Of a stretch of 60,000 bases of DNA, positions 1 through 11,279 are shown piece after piece. A program made the position numbers and the translations under genes. The stretch is from Membranipora membranacea (taxonomy: Eukaryota > Bryozoa > Gymnolaemata > Cheilostomatida > Membraniporidae). The notes under the pieces were generated by a model, which saw only the letters and a program-made list of their open reading frames with translations, ran no database searches and had not been told where the DNA came from. The stretch spans positions 8,744,001-8,804,000 of the forward strand of contig OU612067.1 in assembly GCA_914767715.1 (NCBI GenBank), given 5' to 3'. Numbering within the stretch: the stretch's first letter is position 1; the number at the start of each line of letters is the position of its first letter.

Positions 1-921
1 AATAATATAACAATTGGTCAACAACATTGGCCGAGGTCTTCCTAAGTATACATTGACTGGTACTCCTCTGCAACAATCATGGATAATCTGGTGTTTACCA
101 TGATAATTCTCCTGGATCTGATGAGATTTATCTGTTTTGACCTTGGTAACTATGTTTAGCCGGCCAACCACATTGACAACCTTTGCACAGGTTATGAACT
201 CCGAGTCTACCATATTTATTGTTTTTTTGGCCGAGATAACAAATTATGATGAGAATTTACTATCGCTGTGAAAAACACTGGACGTTCTCTATTCTACCAA
301 CAATGGTGAATCACCACTTATTATCCCTAAGTAAAGGGATTTAATAGATTTCCATTCAAACCTTTGAGATATTGTGGAGGCTACAGGGTAGCACCACAGG
401 ATCTCAATTACAGCGAATGTGCACACAGGCTAAGCGAACCAAGCCATGGCAAAGATTAGTTAGTGGCATTTCACACAGTTTAAAGAGAACAACAAAACAA
501 TAATAAAGACTGGATTAATTTCTATCCCCCATTACCATGCTTATCACATCATCACCAACGCCTACTTAGAGGGTTCAATTCTTTGCAAGTTGTTGAGATA
601 ATATCTAGTAATTACTTGATAATTATGTTATATCCTTGCTTTTATTTTAACATTTATCACAGGTGCACCTTCACTGCTCTACCATACTGTCAAATGTCTG
701 ACAGTCATGCTCTAGTCCAGGGTACTCTCACCTCACTCAATGGGCTATCAACAATATTGAGTGCACCACATTCATGTCCGCTGTCAACTCAAATAACTTT
801 GAATCTAATGTATTGCTTTTTTATTATGTTTTTGACTGTACCTAGCGCCATCACCCAAATATTGTTTGACTTGTTTTTAGTTTCATCCTGGTACATACAA
901 TCACTGTTTCCTCATTTTCAG
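1..921. other. Non-coding, probably intron of the zinc transporter
   Basis: The open frames here do not resemble any ZIP exon. The frame that runs from 583 into the 922 exon is intronic until the acceptor at 920-921. I see no repeat or RNA gene in this stretch. Confidence 0.5.
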
Positions 922-3900
922 GTGGGCCTGTGCACAACAATAGCTATACTATTACACGAAATCCCGCATGAAATCGGAGATTTTGCTATACTACTACGCT
1001 CTGGCTTTGACAGGTGGAAAGCTGCCAAATGCCAGGTAAGATAGACCTTCTGTCTTTTGAACAGTCACTGATTTGAGGATTGTAATAGGCGCTGGTAAGG
1101 TTTGCCCGTTGCTAGATGCTCTTTTAGAAATCTGATGGTTCAGGCCATGTGAAACAAAGGCAACCAGCTCAGTACTTGGAATTTCCAAGCCCTGATATAA
1201 CAGTCCATTATTGACTGCGGTTTGTTGCGTACTCTCTGGCGCATTCTTTCTCAGTCTTTCCTGGCTCTTAATTGCACGTTTCATGCATACACATGGGTGG
1301 TTTGTTCACATGGTTAAGTGGATACATAGAAGAGATTAATTAACTTTAGAACTTATATCTGTCAGAGGATTAAAAATATCTTTATCTGAATGTTTAATGA
1401 AGCACACTGATCTGGATTCTAGCCTAGGGTCTTACTTGACAAAGGTTCGAAAATTGGGGACGGGCAAAGCAACCCAACCTATACTGCTGCAAACAGAAGC
1501 CCAACAACTTCCTTATTTACCTCGGCTCTTGTCAAACCACAAACTAGTATTCATCGCTTCCCTTTACCTTCCTGTGACTGGCTTTGACTGGCTTGATTCA
1601 CAAGCATCATAACTTCCAAACCATTAATCATTTCGCAATATGCTTTGTTTTTGTGTTTGGCCTGTTCATTTGTCTCCACACAAGCCTTAGGCCTAACTGC
1701 TCTACCAAGGTATCTTTCTTCTCCTTGCCCTTCTTTGAGTCCTGGTTTGATCTTATCAAAATTCCATCAAAATCTTATAATGCAGCAACTTTCTTTGCCG
1801 GTCACTCGGGTAACAATTCGGATATGAAAATGCCAGTGATGCTTCACTAGATGGTTGGTAGCTTCATCTCAAAGCCAAATCAATAAATAATGATAACTAA
1901 GTCTAACGATTAGCTGTGATATTCTACCTTTGACAGTTTTCAACATCAAAGTGAGCAATTTTCTTAGAAAGTCTTCATATCGCCCTATCAGAATTCTATT
2001 TTTAAAACGAAACCTCTCAACCCAGGTTAATGTATAGGCTGTTTGAAAGATGAGGAACCATTTAAAAAACGCTTGATAAAAACTAGTCTGAGCCCCTCAG
2101 ACTCTTGCCCCCGGCCGGGGCAAAACCTACCCATATTGCATTTTTGATCCTTAGAATTGCATTATGGTGTACCACTTATGTTTATATTTAGCTGTAGAAT
2201 GAAGTCGATTAGCTCGATGAGAGATATACCAACACAGAGTAGGGTTATATCCTTACTCTGTGATACCAAGCTAACATTTTCAAAGGTTCAATCTAAATAT
2301 TCTCTCCACGTCACGTTTGATACCGTTCTAACCCATGGAAACATCTCTAACACCTATATCTCACCCACCACCCAACAAAAAAACACCATTAAAATTTCAA
2401 TCAGGGGATTGGAATCGTTGCCAAAAGCGCACATTTGATGTATCGGTATGATTAATAACTACTACAGGTATGGGTAATTGAGTTGTAAATCAGACTTCCC
2501 CGTTTCATGTGAACTCTCAACATGTAAGGTCAGCAACGTAACCTTGTTCTCTATTTGTAGATATTGACAGCTAGCGGGGGTTTGCTAGGCGCCCTCACCG
2601 CCCTCATGTCAGATTCAGCTGAACAGGCTGGAGATAGAACTGCAGCTATATTACCGTTCACAGCTGGAGGTTTTATATACATATCACTGGTAACAGTCGT
2701 CCCTGAGCTTCTCCGGGAGAAATGCCCAAAGTAAGTTGATGACTCCCTAGTAAACCTCCCCTTTCCTCGAACACTACCCTCCCCCCTCCTCGATCCTCCA
2801 TCCCTGCAGATCTGGAGGTGTTGCTGTTGTTGTCAAGTTCAGATGGATGTCAGATTGTAATAGACTTGAAGCCTTCAAAGAAGAGAACGCAAATAGTTCC
2901 TCATCTGTGACATTTAGAGTAGAGCTCCCGATGTTTTATTAGCTATTTATTCTGTCATTTGTAATAGTCACAACTCACCATCTGCCAAATCTTACCAGTT
3001 ACTAAATTGTTATCTGCCAGCTATCACTGTCATGGTTGCCAGATTATTTCAGCGGTGGAAGATCATAAATAACCACCAACTGTGTTATCTCAAATCTTAT
3101 CAATGTTGTGTGTAACTGATGCGGTCAATGTCGCACTCAGTATTTTTATAAGTTTGATGTAATCACAGAGTAAGGATATATCCTTACTCTGAGATGTAAT
3201 TTTCATCCCCCAAACTGATTCCCATCTCAGACTCGCAATCAATTCACTCTTACGAAACTGGTCACTATAAAAACACCAGCAGCCTGTCAAACCACAGAAG
3301 GCAACAGAAAAATAAAGATTGAATAGTTTTTTGTTTGTTGTTCTGTGGTGATCCTATTCCTGGACAACTAAAGCACACTTTTCCCTACATTTGATTTCTT
3401 GATTATTCATGTTTCTGATTATCTGGCATTCATGGTTCATCAAAATTATTGTCAAGGATGTCCCGGAACTGATGTTGAAATGCAGGGCCATAGTTTAGAG
3501 AAGATGGTAGAGGAGGCAAAAAGCCTAGATGTTGCAAAGTAACACGAGTTGAGTTGCTGTAAGCTCCTCCTTTGGTGTCTAGGGTGATCAGTTGCTTGGT
3601 TGGTTAGAGCACCGCAACTGTTGAAGGTCGTTGGCCCCCAGGTGCGCTTTGACCTGACTACAAACAGAGCAAACTTGCACAGCTATTGTAGCCGTGCCCA
3701 GTGTCTTTCCTCACATGTATTGGGATTTGGCATGTGATCAATGATCATCTAAACCATTTTAATTTACCATTTTTCATCACACAAAAACTATGGAAGTCCC
3801 AAATGAACCGATTCTGATATGAATCATTCAATTATAGTGTCTTTAGGTCACTTCATTCAACATTCTGGGGAAGAAGCGCCTTCCTGCTCATCTTAGAACT

Positions 3901-4145
3901 CCAGGGCTGTAATGGAAGGCTATCAACTCACACTAAATGCCTCCAAGCTTAGATTTCCCAATTTTTGCCTGTAAGCAAAGTTAGGAAGTTGTCATTCCAG
4001 TACTGAGGGGAAAGTGCAGACAATTCCTTTCAGCATTATTAAATTTACTTTTCTGCTCTGTTTTAGGGAGTCTCTGAAACAGATGGTGTGTATAGTAATG
4101 GGTGTTTTATCAATGATGCTGGTCACACTGATGTTCGAAGGGTAG
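922..4145 (+). CDS. SLC39A13: ZIP13/ZIP7-like zinc transporter, last three coding exons (5' end lies left of the window)
   Basis: Three coding exons are visible: 922-1035, 2561-2730 and 4067-4145 (stop TAG). Each has a pyrimidine-rich AG acceptor, the first two have GTAAG donors, and the phases (0, 2) join in frame. The first exon carries [14 protein letters not shown], the metal-binding helix of the ZIP (SLC39) family in its LIV-1 form, followed by GFDRWKAAK, which resembles ZIP13 more than ZIP7. The second exon carries the [10 protein letters not shown] helix, the second conserved metal-site helix, and PELLRE. The third gives a final hydrophobic helix with a very short tail, as expected for the family. 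Known relatives move zinc from the Golgi, ER or vesicles into the cytosol. I found no earlier exon in 1-921, so the N-terminus must lie further left. The ZIP identification is secure; the choice of ZIP13 over ZIP7 is tentative. Confidence 0.85.
2083..2128 (+). repeat. Copy 1 of a GC-rich dispersed repeat
   Basis: It begins CTAGTCTGAGCCCC, continues with AGACTCTTGCCCCC and ends in a CCCCGGCCGGGG palindrome. Related copies lie at 9667-9725, 16958-17015 and 53727-53786. It sits in a zinc transporter intron. Confidence 0.6.
2233..2262. repeat. 30 bp imperfect palindrome, related to the one at 3166
   Basis: CACAGAGTAGGGTTATATCC pairs with its own 3' half, ending CTTACTCTGTG. The related copy at 3166-3191 lies in the next intron of the same gene. 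Confidence 0.7.
3166..3191. repeat. 26 bp perfect palindrome in the zinc transporter intron
   Basis: CAGAGTAAGGATA is followed directly by its reverse complement. It matches the imperfect palindrome at 2233-2262, and outside the palindrome the flanks differ. A small foldback insertion family is possible. Confidence 0.75.
3585..3780 (+). mobile_element. Probable tRNA-derived SINE
   Basis: A TTGGTTGGTTAGAGCACC block looks like a tRNA A-box head. It is followed by a body containing CTGACTACAAAC and CCGTGCCCAGTG that loosely resembles the body of the SINE-like copy at 15480-15690. The B box is weak. Confidence 0.45.
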
Positions 4146-6441
4146 ACAACTCCACTGACTGACGATTTAACACTCCTTATTAGATGAAACCTCCCTCCAA
4201 ATAGAAAAGAGTAGCTACTCGACATACACATACGACAGAGAAAAGCTTCTTTATTCGTCCTTTTGAAGCCACGCAATGACAATGAATTCCCCACGAAGCC
4301 GGTAGTGATATTTATGCGTAAGACCGTTTATCAATTGTGCATATCATTCATATAATCACTCCACCTGGCTAATCTCGACATCACTAAACATCTACGTATG
4401 ATACAAGCTACACAAAGCAACAACGATAGGAAGGTTAACGCTTTATGTTCAGTCATAGAGAGGCATGGAAAGCCTGCAGGCAGATTAAGTTCTAATCTGC
4501 ACCAGAATACGACTCTCATCAAGTAAAAACACAAGCATTTATCAACACTGCCCCCAGAAAAATTTGTTTAATATATGTGCACTTAATAATGTCTTTGATC
4601 TGTCACCTTTATAGGAGAATTACTGCTAACATAAATTTATGAATTTTTTTGAAGTACTGCTCTTTTCTTGTTCAGGGTTGTTCTAATGTCCTATATGGAT
4701 GCAGGGTTTGATCACACAGGCTCAGTCCGATCTCAAAGTTCGCAAAAGCGGCTCATTTTTATAATCCTGAGCAGATGTTAGTCTCTATTCTGATTTTAAA
4801 ATCTGTTTGAAAATTTGCAATCCTAGAACTTGTAAGAGACTTTCAAGTGATAATTCATAGATGTATCGAAAACTATGTTGTTGGCAATTTGTCAATTTAT
4901 GTGCTTCCAAGGCAAAAATTGTGGTATGAGATGACTAACTTGAGTCTATATTTTTGTTGAATTCAGTGTATTTGTCTTGTGAAATGTATTTAAGCGGAGA
5001 GATTCATAATAGCTACACGATTTCCGTATACTGGTGCTTCTACATTTGGGCATGCTGTCAATTGCAATAACTGCTGACTGGCAATTTTTTTCCCGAAAAT
5101 GTAAAAAAAATATTTACTATTTTACTATGCTGACTTGACAAGATTTGTTTTGACTGAGTTTGCTCCTGACTACAACGAACCTTGTCGACAATGCTTAATT
5201 ACTATGATTATAACATGCCTATATAACTTTTGAATATTTCGTCTATTTATTCATTCTGATGGGTAGAAGAGAGGTGATTGGGCAACAAGTTCATTGGTGT
5301 TGGGATATTTAATGGACCTGCTGCCCTTCAGCTCGGAATAGACTGATATTTGTGTTATTTTTACACTTGGCGCATAAGCCACATTTTCGTATTACCTGCC
5401 ACATTATATTTATGATTCTGTATACTTGTGTGCTATTGAGTGAAATAATACAAAGTAAGAAAAAAAACATTGTCTGACTGTGTCAGGTCATACAATCATT
5501 GTTTACATCCGTTAACAATAATGGCAAGCTGACATACGCAAGGCTTAAAATGGCATCTTTCTGCCCATTGAACAGATTTTTATATTTTAGTTGATGTATG
5601 GTTAAGCCCTTATTACAAATATGGATATCACAGCTCCCAAAAGAAAATGAATACCTATCGGAACTAACCACACAACAACTTGCTTACTGCTAAAAAAGAT
5701 GAATAGATATGATTTTTTGGATCAGAATCAGCATTTGTACAATTGAAGAGTCAGGAGCACTACAATGCTGAATCATCAAAAATTGCACATTGACACACTT
5801 ACTCCCAACATTCTTCCAGTCATTACCTCACTTAACATACCATGTGGCTTCTTATTGAAAAGGAAATCATTTTATCTACTGTGTCCAGCACTGGACACAG
5901 CCTATGTGAGTATGTTTCAAATAGAACTGGGAATGATAGGAACTTGTTACAACGGTAGAGAAGATTGAAAAAGTGGTGCTTATCAGCTTGCAGCCGAGAC
6001 TGAAGTTCTTATCAGATCCATGTCATGGTTACTTTGTGTAATACAGGTTTAAACCTAAGTGCTTAGGATGGGCAAAATTGATATGGTAAAAAAACGTGAC
6101 CAAATTTGTTCGGTTATTGGTTACATATCGAAATATATTTCACTGAATATAAAATATGAAATGAATTGTTTTGGCCTTAAAATGTTGCAAACTAAAACAA
6201 ACAAAGGCGTTCCATATTAATGGCATTGGTGAAGCCTTGTCACATGGCCAATGGTTCCAAAGAAACCAAAACCAGTGGCCGCATTACAAGGCTAGCATTG
6301 ATGTGTTATATCTCGTTTATCTGTCATTCGGCTTCATTAAGTGGTAAGACAACTCCTTGTTTTCAGCTATTGAGGATAATAATAATTATGTCCAGGCACT
6401 GATATACATTCATATCAATGTGTGCAGGGTCCATGATGCTT
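4146..6441. other. Intergenic, 3' of the zinc transporter and 3' of gene A
   Basis: The region is AT-rich. No exon with family similarity or matching splice sites was recognised on either strand. The short open frames here show no domain. The 3' untranslated regions of the two converging genes must lie here, but I could not fix their ends. Confidence 0.5.
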
Positions 6442-9101
6442 CTATTGGAATCTTGAGTATGGAGGTGGTGTGGCTGTGGTGTGTACAGTAGACACTGTGA
6501 TTACTGATGGAGCTGTGTGGTAAAGCTAAAACAAAGCAATCAGAATATATCAACTAATCCAACGGCTGGCATATTAAAAGGATTGAAACAATCAGGTTTT
6601 TGGGTTATCAGCTTCTGTCTAGATAAACCATAGCGCTATTGCATACTCTAATAAACTGTTATAAAAATGATATCTCTATGAGATAAACACATACAAATTA
6701 AAGTTCATTCATATGCAATATGTATATATATATATATATATATAATTGGTTTGGCAGATCAATATATTCATACAACCATGCATGAGATGGGCAGCTGAGC
6801 CCGAATTTCTTGGAAAAAAATACTATCAAAGCCCTTACCGTTCTTCTGTAGCGACGTCGGACGCTAACTCTCCAAATACATAAACCAATACAGCTCAGCT
6901 TGATCACAACAGCGACAGCCACAATAGCTATTATACCTCCAGTTGTTATATCTCCTCTGTGATCATCGCTGCTGTAAGGATCATAATCTTCAGTGTCGTA
7001 TCCATATGTTGTGTAGTCATCTGTTGTCAATTCTTGATAAAAGAAATATATACTTTAGAGTCAGGGTAGGATATGATCTTATTTGTTGCAGCTGATAGCA
7101 AATTCAAAGACCCCTCCTCCCCTTTTGACATTAAAGCGACGTACCCAAGAAACCCTGACCAATTTATTGCCACAGCATCGGCTTTTGCAATTCAGAGGAA
7201 GGCATTAAATCATGAATATATATATTGTTAGTTATATGGTTATTTGACAAACATTGTTGTTATTTGAAAATGCTGCATCATTGAGAGACCACAACGTTAG
7301 TCATTAAAGTTTGAGACATACTAATTACTTCAATTTGATATCATCAAAAAGGGCCAAGGTAGTGCCTCCCCTTTAAATCTTTTTACCCCCTGAAGAAAGG
7401 GGCTACAGCACCCCTCCCACATCCACCCGCCCTACCACCCATGGATACAGCCCTAGCTATGATATATACAATTGACAAACCTGGATAGTAAGTGGAGCGA
7501 AAGGACGTACTTTGCCCACCTACACTGTTCTGTCTGTTCCAGTTGTTGTCCCACTCTCGATCTTCATCACTACTATCCCAGTCTACATGAGAAGATAAAA
7601 CAGAAAGCTGTTATTCTTCATTTGACTATAAGTCTATTGTGCAGGGCAGTAGTTTGGAAACAAGAGGCAATCCTCCTGAAGGATATCTTCCGAAGCCTTC
7701 AAATAGTTTTTACCACTGAGCTGGAATATGTTTATATACCTTAGTGGTTTAAAGTGATGTAAATAGCGAGTGGAAATAACAAGGGAGCTGATTCTGACAC
7801 GGGTTAATCAATTGAAAAAATCTAGTTGAGGCAGTGGCTCCCCATCGACCCTAAAACTTTCAAGTCTATCATATTTTTTGTGAATGTTCCGATTTAAAAA
7901 AAAGAAGTAATCAATATCCTTCTTCTGACTATACCATGTTGTGACATCTATAGCATGACCCCAACACCTTAGTCTAAGTGCACAGACAGCTGCAATGGGA
8001 GTTTAGGGCATTACATTATCAAACAGAATGAGTGTTTAATAATGTAATTACGCTAGCTCGCATTGCAGCCGTCTGCACACTTAGACTACAAAAACTTTTA
8101 AAAACATTTAATGTGATGCAGTAATGAGGTAGGGCAGTAACAGTTAGCCCTCTACATAATTCCCTGGTTGAATTGAATTTCCAATACTCACCATCAAAGT
8201 CGATGGTAGGCATTGTTTCAAGAGGTGGAAAGGTTTGAGGTGCAAATGGATCAGGCGTTGTTTGACTCAGTGCTTTTGAGAGGATATCCTGAACATCTTG
8301 ATCGTCAGGGAGAAGCGCAGCATATTCCTTAAGGTCGGAGAGAGCGTTCCATCGATCTCGTTCTATATTGCTGAAATTTGGTCCGCTTCTTCTCTGTCTG
8401 TTATACTGAGCATTTGCCAAACTAGTCAAAAAGGAAAACATTTTCACATCAGCGGCTGATTGCAAAGCAGGGTCTGAGCCAACGGGCCCCCATTAGGTGT
8501 ACCAGCAAAAAGTGTCAGGCGATCAATGTTTTGTTTCCTAAATGCCATATCTCTAAAAACAATACTGTCCACAGTTTCCATAAGTCTCATATCATAATAT
8601 ATCCTTGGTCTTTTTGGATTGGTCTGCATATGGTAAGGGGAAAAGACCATTGCCTTACTTAAAACCAAGGAGAGAAGATCACTTAAAACTCGTCCTATAG
8701 TTGTTAACGGATTGCAACATTTCTGTTCTTCATCTGATTTTGCTCATATAGGATCTATAAATTTGAAGTATTAGGCCTCTCTCAGAGAAGGCAAGCGACG
8801 GCTCCACAGATCATGCCAACTCTTAGTGGCCCACAAATGGCTATAAAACACATCTTGGATTCGGACCGATGATTATCAAACCGCAGAATAGAGCAAAAAC
8901 TTCACAAATCACTGGGCGAAATACTTGGCACCGACATTAACCATAGAGTTTCATATAGCGTAATAGCAGTGGCCATCCATCATCTTCCTGAATACGGCAA
9001 TAAGAGACCTAGAACTACAAGTGTATGAACTTGAAAAATACTCACCTGAGCGCAGATACTAAAACGGCAAACACCGTCAATTGTTTCATGAACTGTTCCA
9101 T
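6442..9101 (-). CDS. Gene A: 217-residue single-pass membrane protein with a PPPY tail
   Basis: Reconstructed from five exons: 9101-9046, 8421-8192, 7582-7481, 7020-6839 and 6525-6442 (stop). Introns are GT-AG and phases 2,1,1,0 all match, giving 654 nt. Residues 1-23 form a signal peptide with predicted cleavage at ANA-Q. Residues 24-156 are an acidic ectodomain: a short helical part (IERDRWNALSDLKEYAALL), then TTPDP and an Asp/Tyr-rich stalk (DDYTTYGYDTEDYDPY). Residues 157-179 are the membrane helix, ending IGLCIW, followed by basic RRRYRR. The tail reads VITVSTVHTTATPPPYS, with the WW-binding PPPY at 210-213. Its paralogue gene B at 21571-25134 has the same structure. The membrane helix and short PPxY tail recall CYYR1/Shisa-type proteins, but the ectodomain lacks their cysteine-rich block. 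Function unknown; a WW-domain partner such as a NEDD4-type ligase is inference. Confidence 0.82.
6721..6744. repeat. (TA)n microsatellite
   Basis: An alternating TA run of about two dozen bases lies in the last intron of gene A. Confidence 0.9.
7970..8088. mobile_element. 119 bp MITE-like inverted repeat in gene A intron 2
   Basis: The ends TAGTCTAAGTGCACAGAC and GTCTGCACACTTAGACTA are near-reverse complements. Pairing continues with mismatches for roughly 45-50 bases each side, around a short loop near 8020-8037. It resembles a non-autonomous foldback or MITE copy. No clear target duplication is visible. Confidence 0.7.
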
Positions 9102-9666
9102 TCTCCACCCTCGTTTTGTTATGTACAATTATCAAGTTGTCTTTGCCGGGGAACTATAAAATTGAGCGCTGCTTAGACAAAAGATTAATTACGAGGAACT
9201 AAACAGCCAAGTTAATATTGCAGCTATAAAATGTACACTTGATGTGTTTGTTTTAACTAGCCTTTTGCGTCATAGATAAGGTTGTTACATAGCCGGAATG
9301 GAATTCAAGTTTTCCTGCATGCCAGTCTTATCATGCTTAATTCAGAACTCAATTTTGTCAGTATAACCTGATAAGAAAACTTTATGTCACCATACTTGCG
9401 CATTGTTAATGAAATGAGCTGCTAATAAATGGCGTAATTAAAGAGCAGACAAACCATTTATTAAAAAATGGCACCGTGGATTGGTAGATTTATGGGGATG
9501 TTATTTATTTTTATGCGTCACTATGGCTCAATAAAAGCAAAACAATGTAACTACGTGTATACGCTCATACTGGTCGGGCCGACCGCACACAATGTTATAT
9601 CATTATATTTATTTACTATTGAATGAATTAATAAAATTCAAATATTTAGATATAAATAAGACAGGA

Positions 9667-9725
9667 CTAATCTGAGCCCCCCAGACTTTTGCCCCTCGCC
9701 CGACAGCCCCCGGCGGGACATGGGT
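9667..9725 (+). repeat. Copy 2 of the GC-rich dispersed repeat
   Basis: It shares CTGAGCCCCCCAGACT, TTGCCCC and GCCCGACAGCCCCCGGCGGG with the copies at 2083 and 16958. The following bases, containing TTGTA, also resemble the copy at 16958. Confidence 0.6.
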
Positions 9726-9798
9726 TTGTATACCCCTTGTAATCGGACAGTGTCAGGTGTGTCACAGTGTTTCAGAAAATTTAATGTGATGGGCCATT

Positions 9799-9903
9799 AT
9801 CAAGTCCAATATATCAAGTCCAATATATCAAGTCAAATATATCAAGTCCAATATATCAAGTCCAATATATCAAGTCAAATATATCAAGTCCAATATATCA
9901 AGT
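9799..9903. repeat. 14 bp tandem repeat, about 7.3 units, with a 42 bp higher-order period
   Basis: The unit CAAGTCCAATATAT starts at 9801 and recurs every 14 bases. Every third unit carries CAAGTCAAATATAT instead, which makes a 42 bp super-unit. Because 42 is divisible by three, an open frame runs through it by chance. Confidence 0.95.
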
Positions 9904-10254
9904 GCAGCTCTTTCTTTCGCCATCCGACAAATTCTCGCAGGTTTATCCATTCACAAGTCATATCAAGTTATGACAGTATCTTCCACCAGCCACATCAAGA
10001 TATAAAACTGGTAACGTCTGTCAATGGGTTTGAAGATACAAAAGGGTACCAGTCTAGAATTGCTCATATGGAGTTAGAATTACCAGTGGCTATTACTAGC
10101 CACTATTTGTTGTCGCAGAGCTGTCTAAGTGGGACCCAGTAGAAACATTAGATAAAAATTACCATTAATCCGGACAACAAATCGCATTTCCAATCTGAGC
10201 TTTAGAGGTGTACATTTATATTTGATATAATAAATTTTTTTTAGTTTTAAAACC

Positions 10255-10256
<2 letters not shown>

Positions 10257-10288
<32 letters not shown>

Positions 10289-11089
10289 TATTTGTCACTC
10301 ACATACAAGTATGTTGCGAAATTCGGTGTTTGATACACCGCTGTTCAAATGGAGCAAAGAGAAAAAAAAAAGTACATGAAGAAAAACTGACATCTCATCG
10401 TGGATTGGGTTTAAATAATATTATTGAGGGATAAAATCATGTTGCGTAAAAAACTGTCTCTCCCCAAGAAGACCTATATTTTATTGTCCTGTATCCTCCT
10501 GATGGAAGCTTTTGTAAAAAGTCATATATGAAATGGTCATCATCAAGAATGTAGTTCAGTATCAGGTTTTTGGTTCTATTATCTATAATGCCATCAAGGT
10601 CACTTATGTTTGGAATATTTAGATTATTAGCGTCTTTGGAAAACTTTCTCAGTCGTTTCTTATCTTTAGCATAAATGGAGGTGTACAAAACAGGCAGACA
10701 ATATGTAAGAATAGAAACAATAAAACTTTTAAATAGCATTGATGAGAAAAGTTCGGTACTAGTGTGACAAAAGGTTCTTACAATATGCATCCTCTGAGAA
10801 GCTTTGGTAACAAGATTATCAACATGAGACTCAAAACGTAATTTATTATCAATTAAAACTCCAAGGTACTTAACATTATCACATAATTCAATTTCTATAC
10901 CATCTAATTGCAGAGTTGGACTGTCGGGCTTTTGGTACACAAAAGCATTTCTTGAGTTTTGGATGGATTTAAAGAAAGATCTAGTTGTTTACATAATATT
11001 GACACTCTGTTAATCTCAGTGAAATATGCCTGCAGATCATTATTGTCTGAAATACATCCTATTATGCAGGTGTCATAAGATGGAATCAT
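10257..11089 (-). mobile_element. 5'-truncated non-LTR retrotransposon: reverse transcriptase C-terminal part
   Basis: On the minus strand the frame from 11089 starts at a degraded catalytic motif (SYDTCIIGCI where YADDT is expected). It runs through the LNPSKTQ and VKYLGVLID blocks typical of LINE reverse transcriptases, then the thumb region and a stop at 10437. A frame change near 10904-10940 separates the two open segments. Downstream the element ends in a (GATT)n / (AATC)n tail at 10257-10284, as in CR1/L2-group elements. The endonuclease and most of the polymerase are missing, so this is a dead 5' truncation. The clade assignment is tentative. Confidence 0.85.
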
Positions 11090-11279
11090 TAAGATTTTAA
11101 TAAAACTTTATTGATTATTTTGCGTGAGATGGTGACATTCTTGTATTAAATTTACCATTATTATCATCATTTCTTCTTAAATATCATATTAAGCATCTTT
11201 TAATTGATTAATTCTATAAATGTATTCTCTTTGTTGACATCAGTAGCGTATATATAATGATGTAAGGTACTACAATAAC

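Noticed and set aside
9799-9903. Regularly spaced short repeats suggesting a CRISPR array
   Set aside because: There are no unique spacers; units are directly adjacent and the DNA is eukaryotic.
9720-10142. 140-residue plus-strand frame
   Set aside because: Its middle is the 14 bp tandem repeat and it starts inside a dispersed repeat, so it is open by chance.
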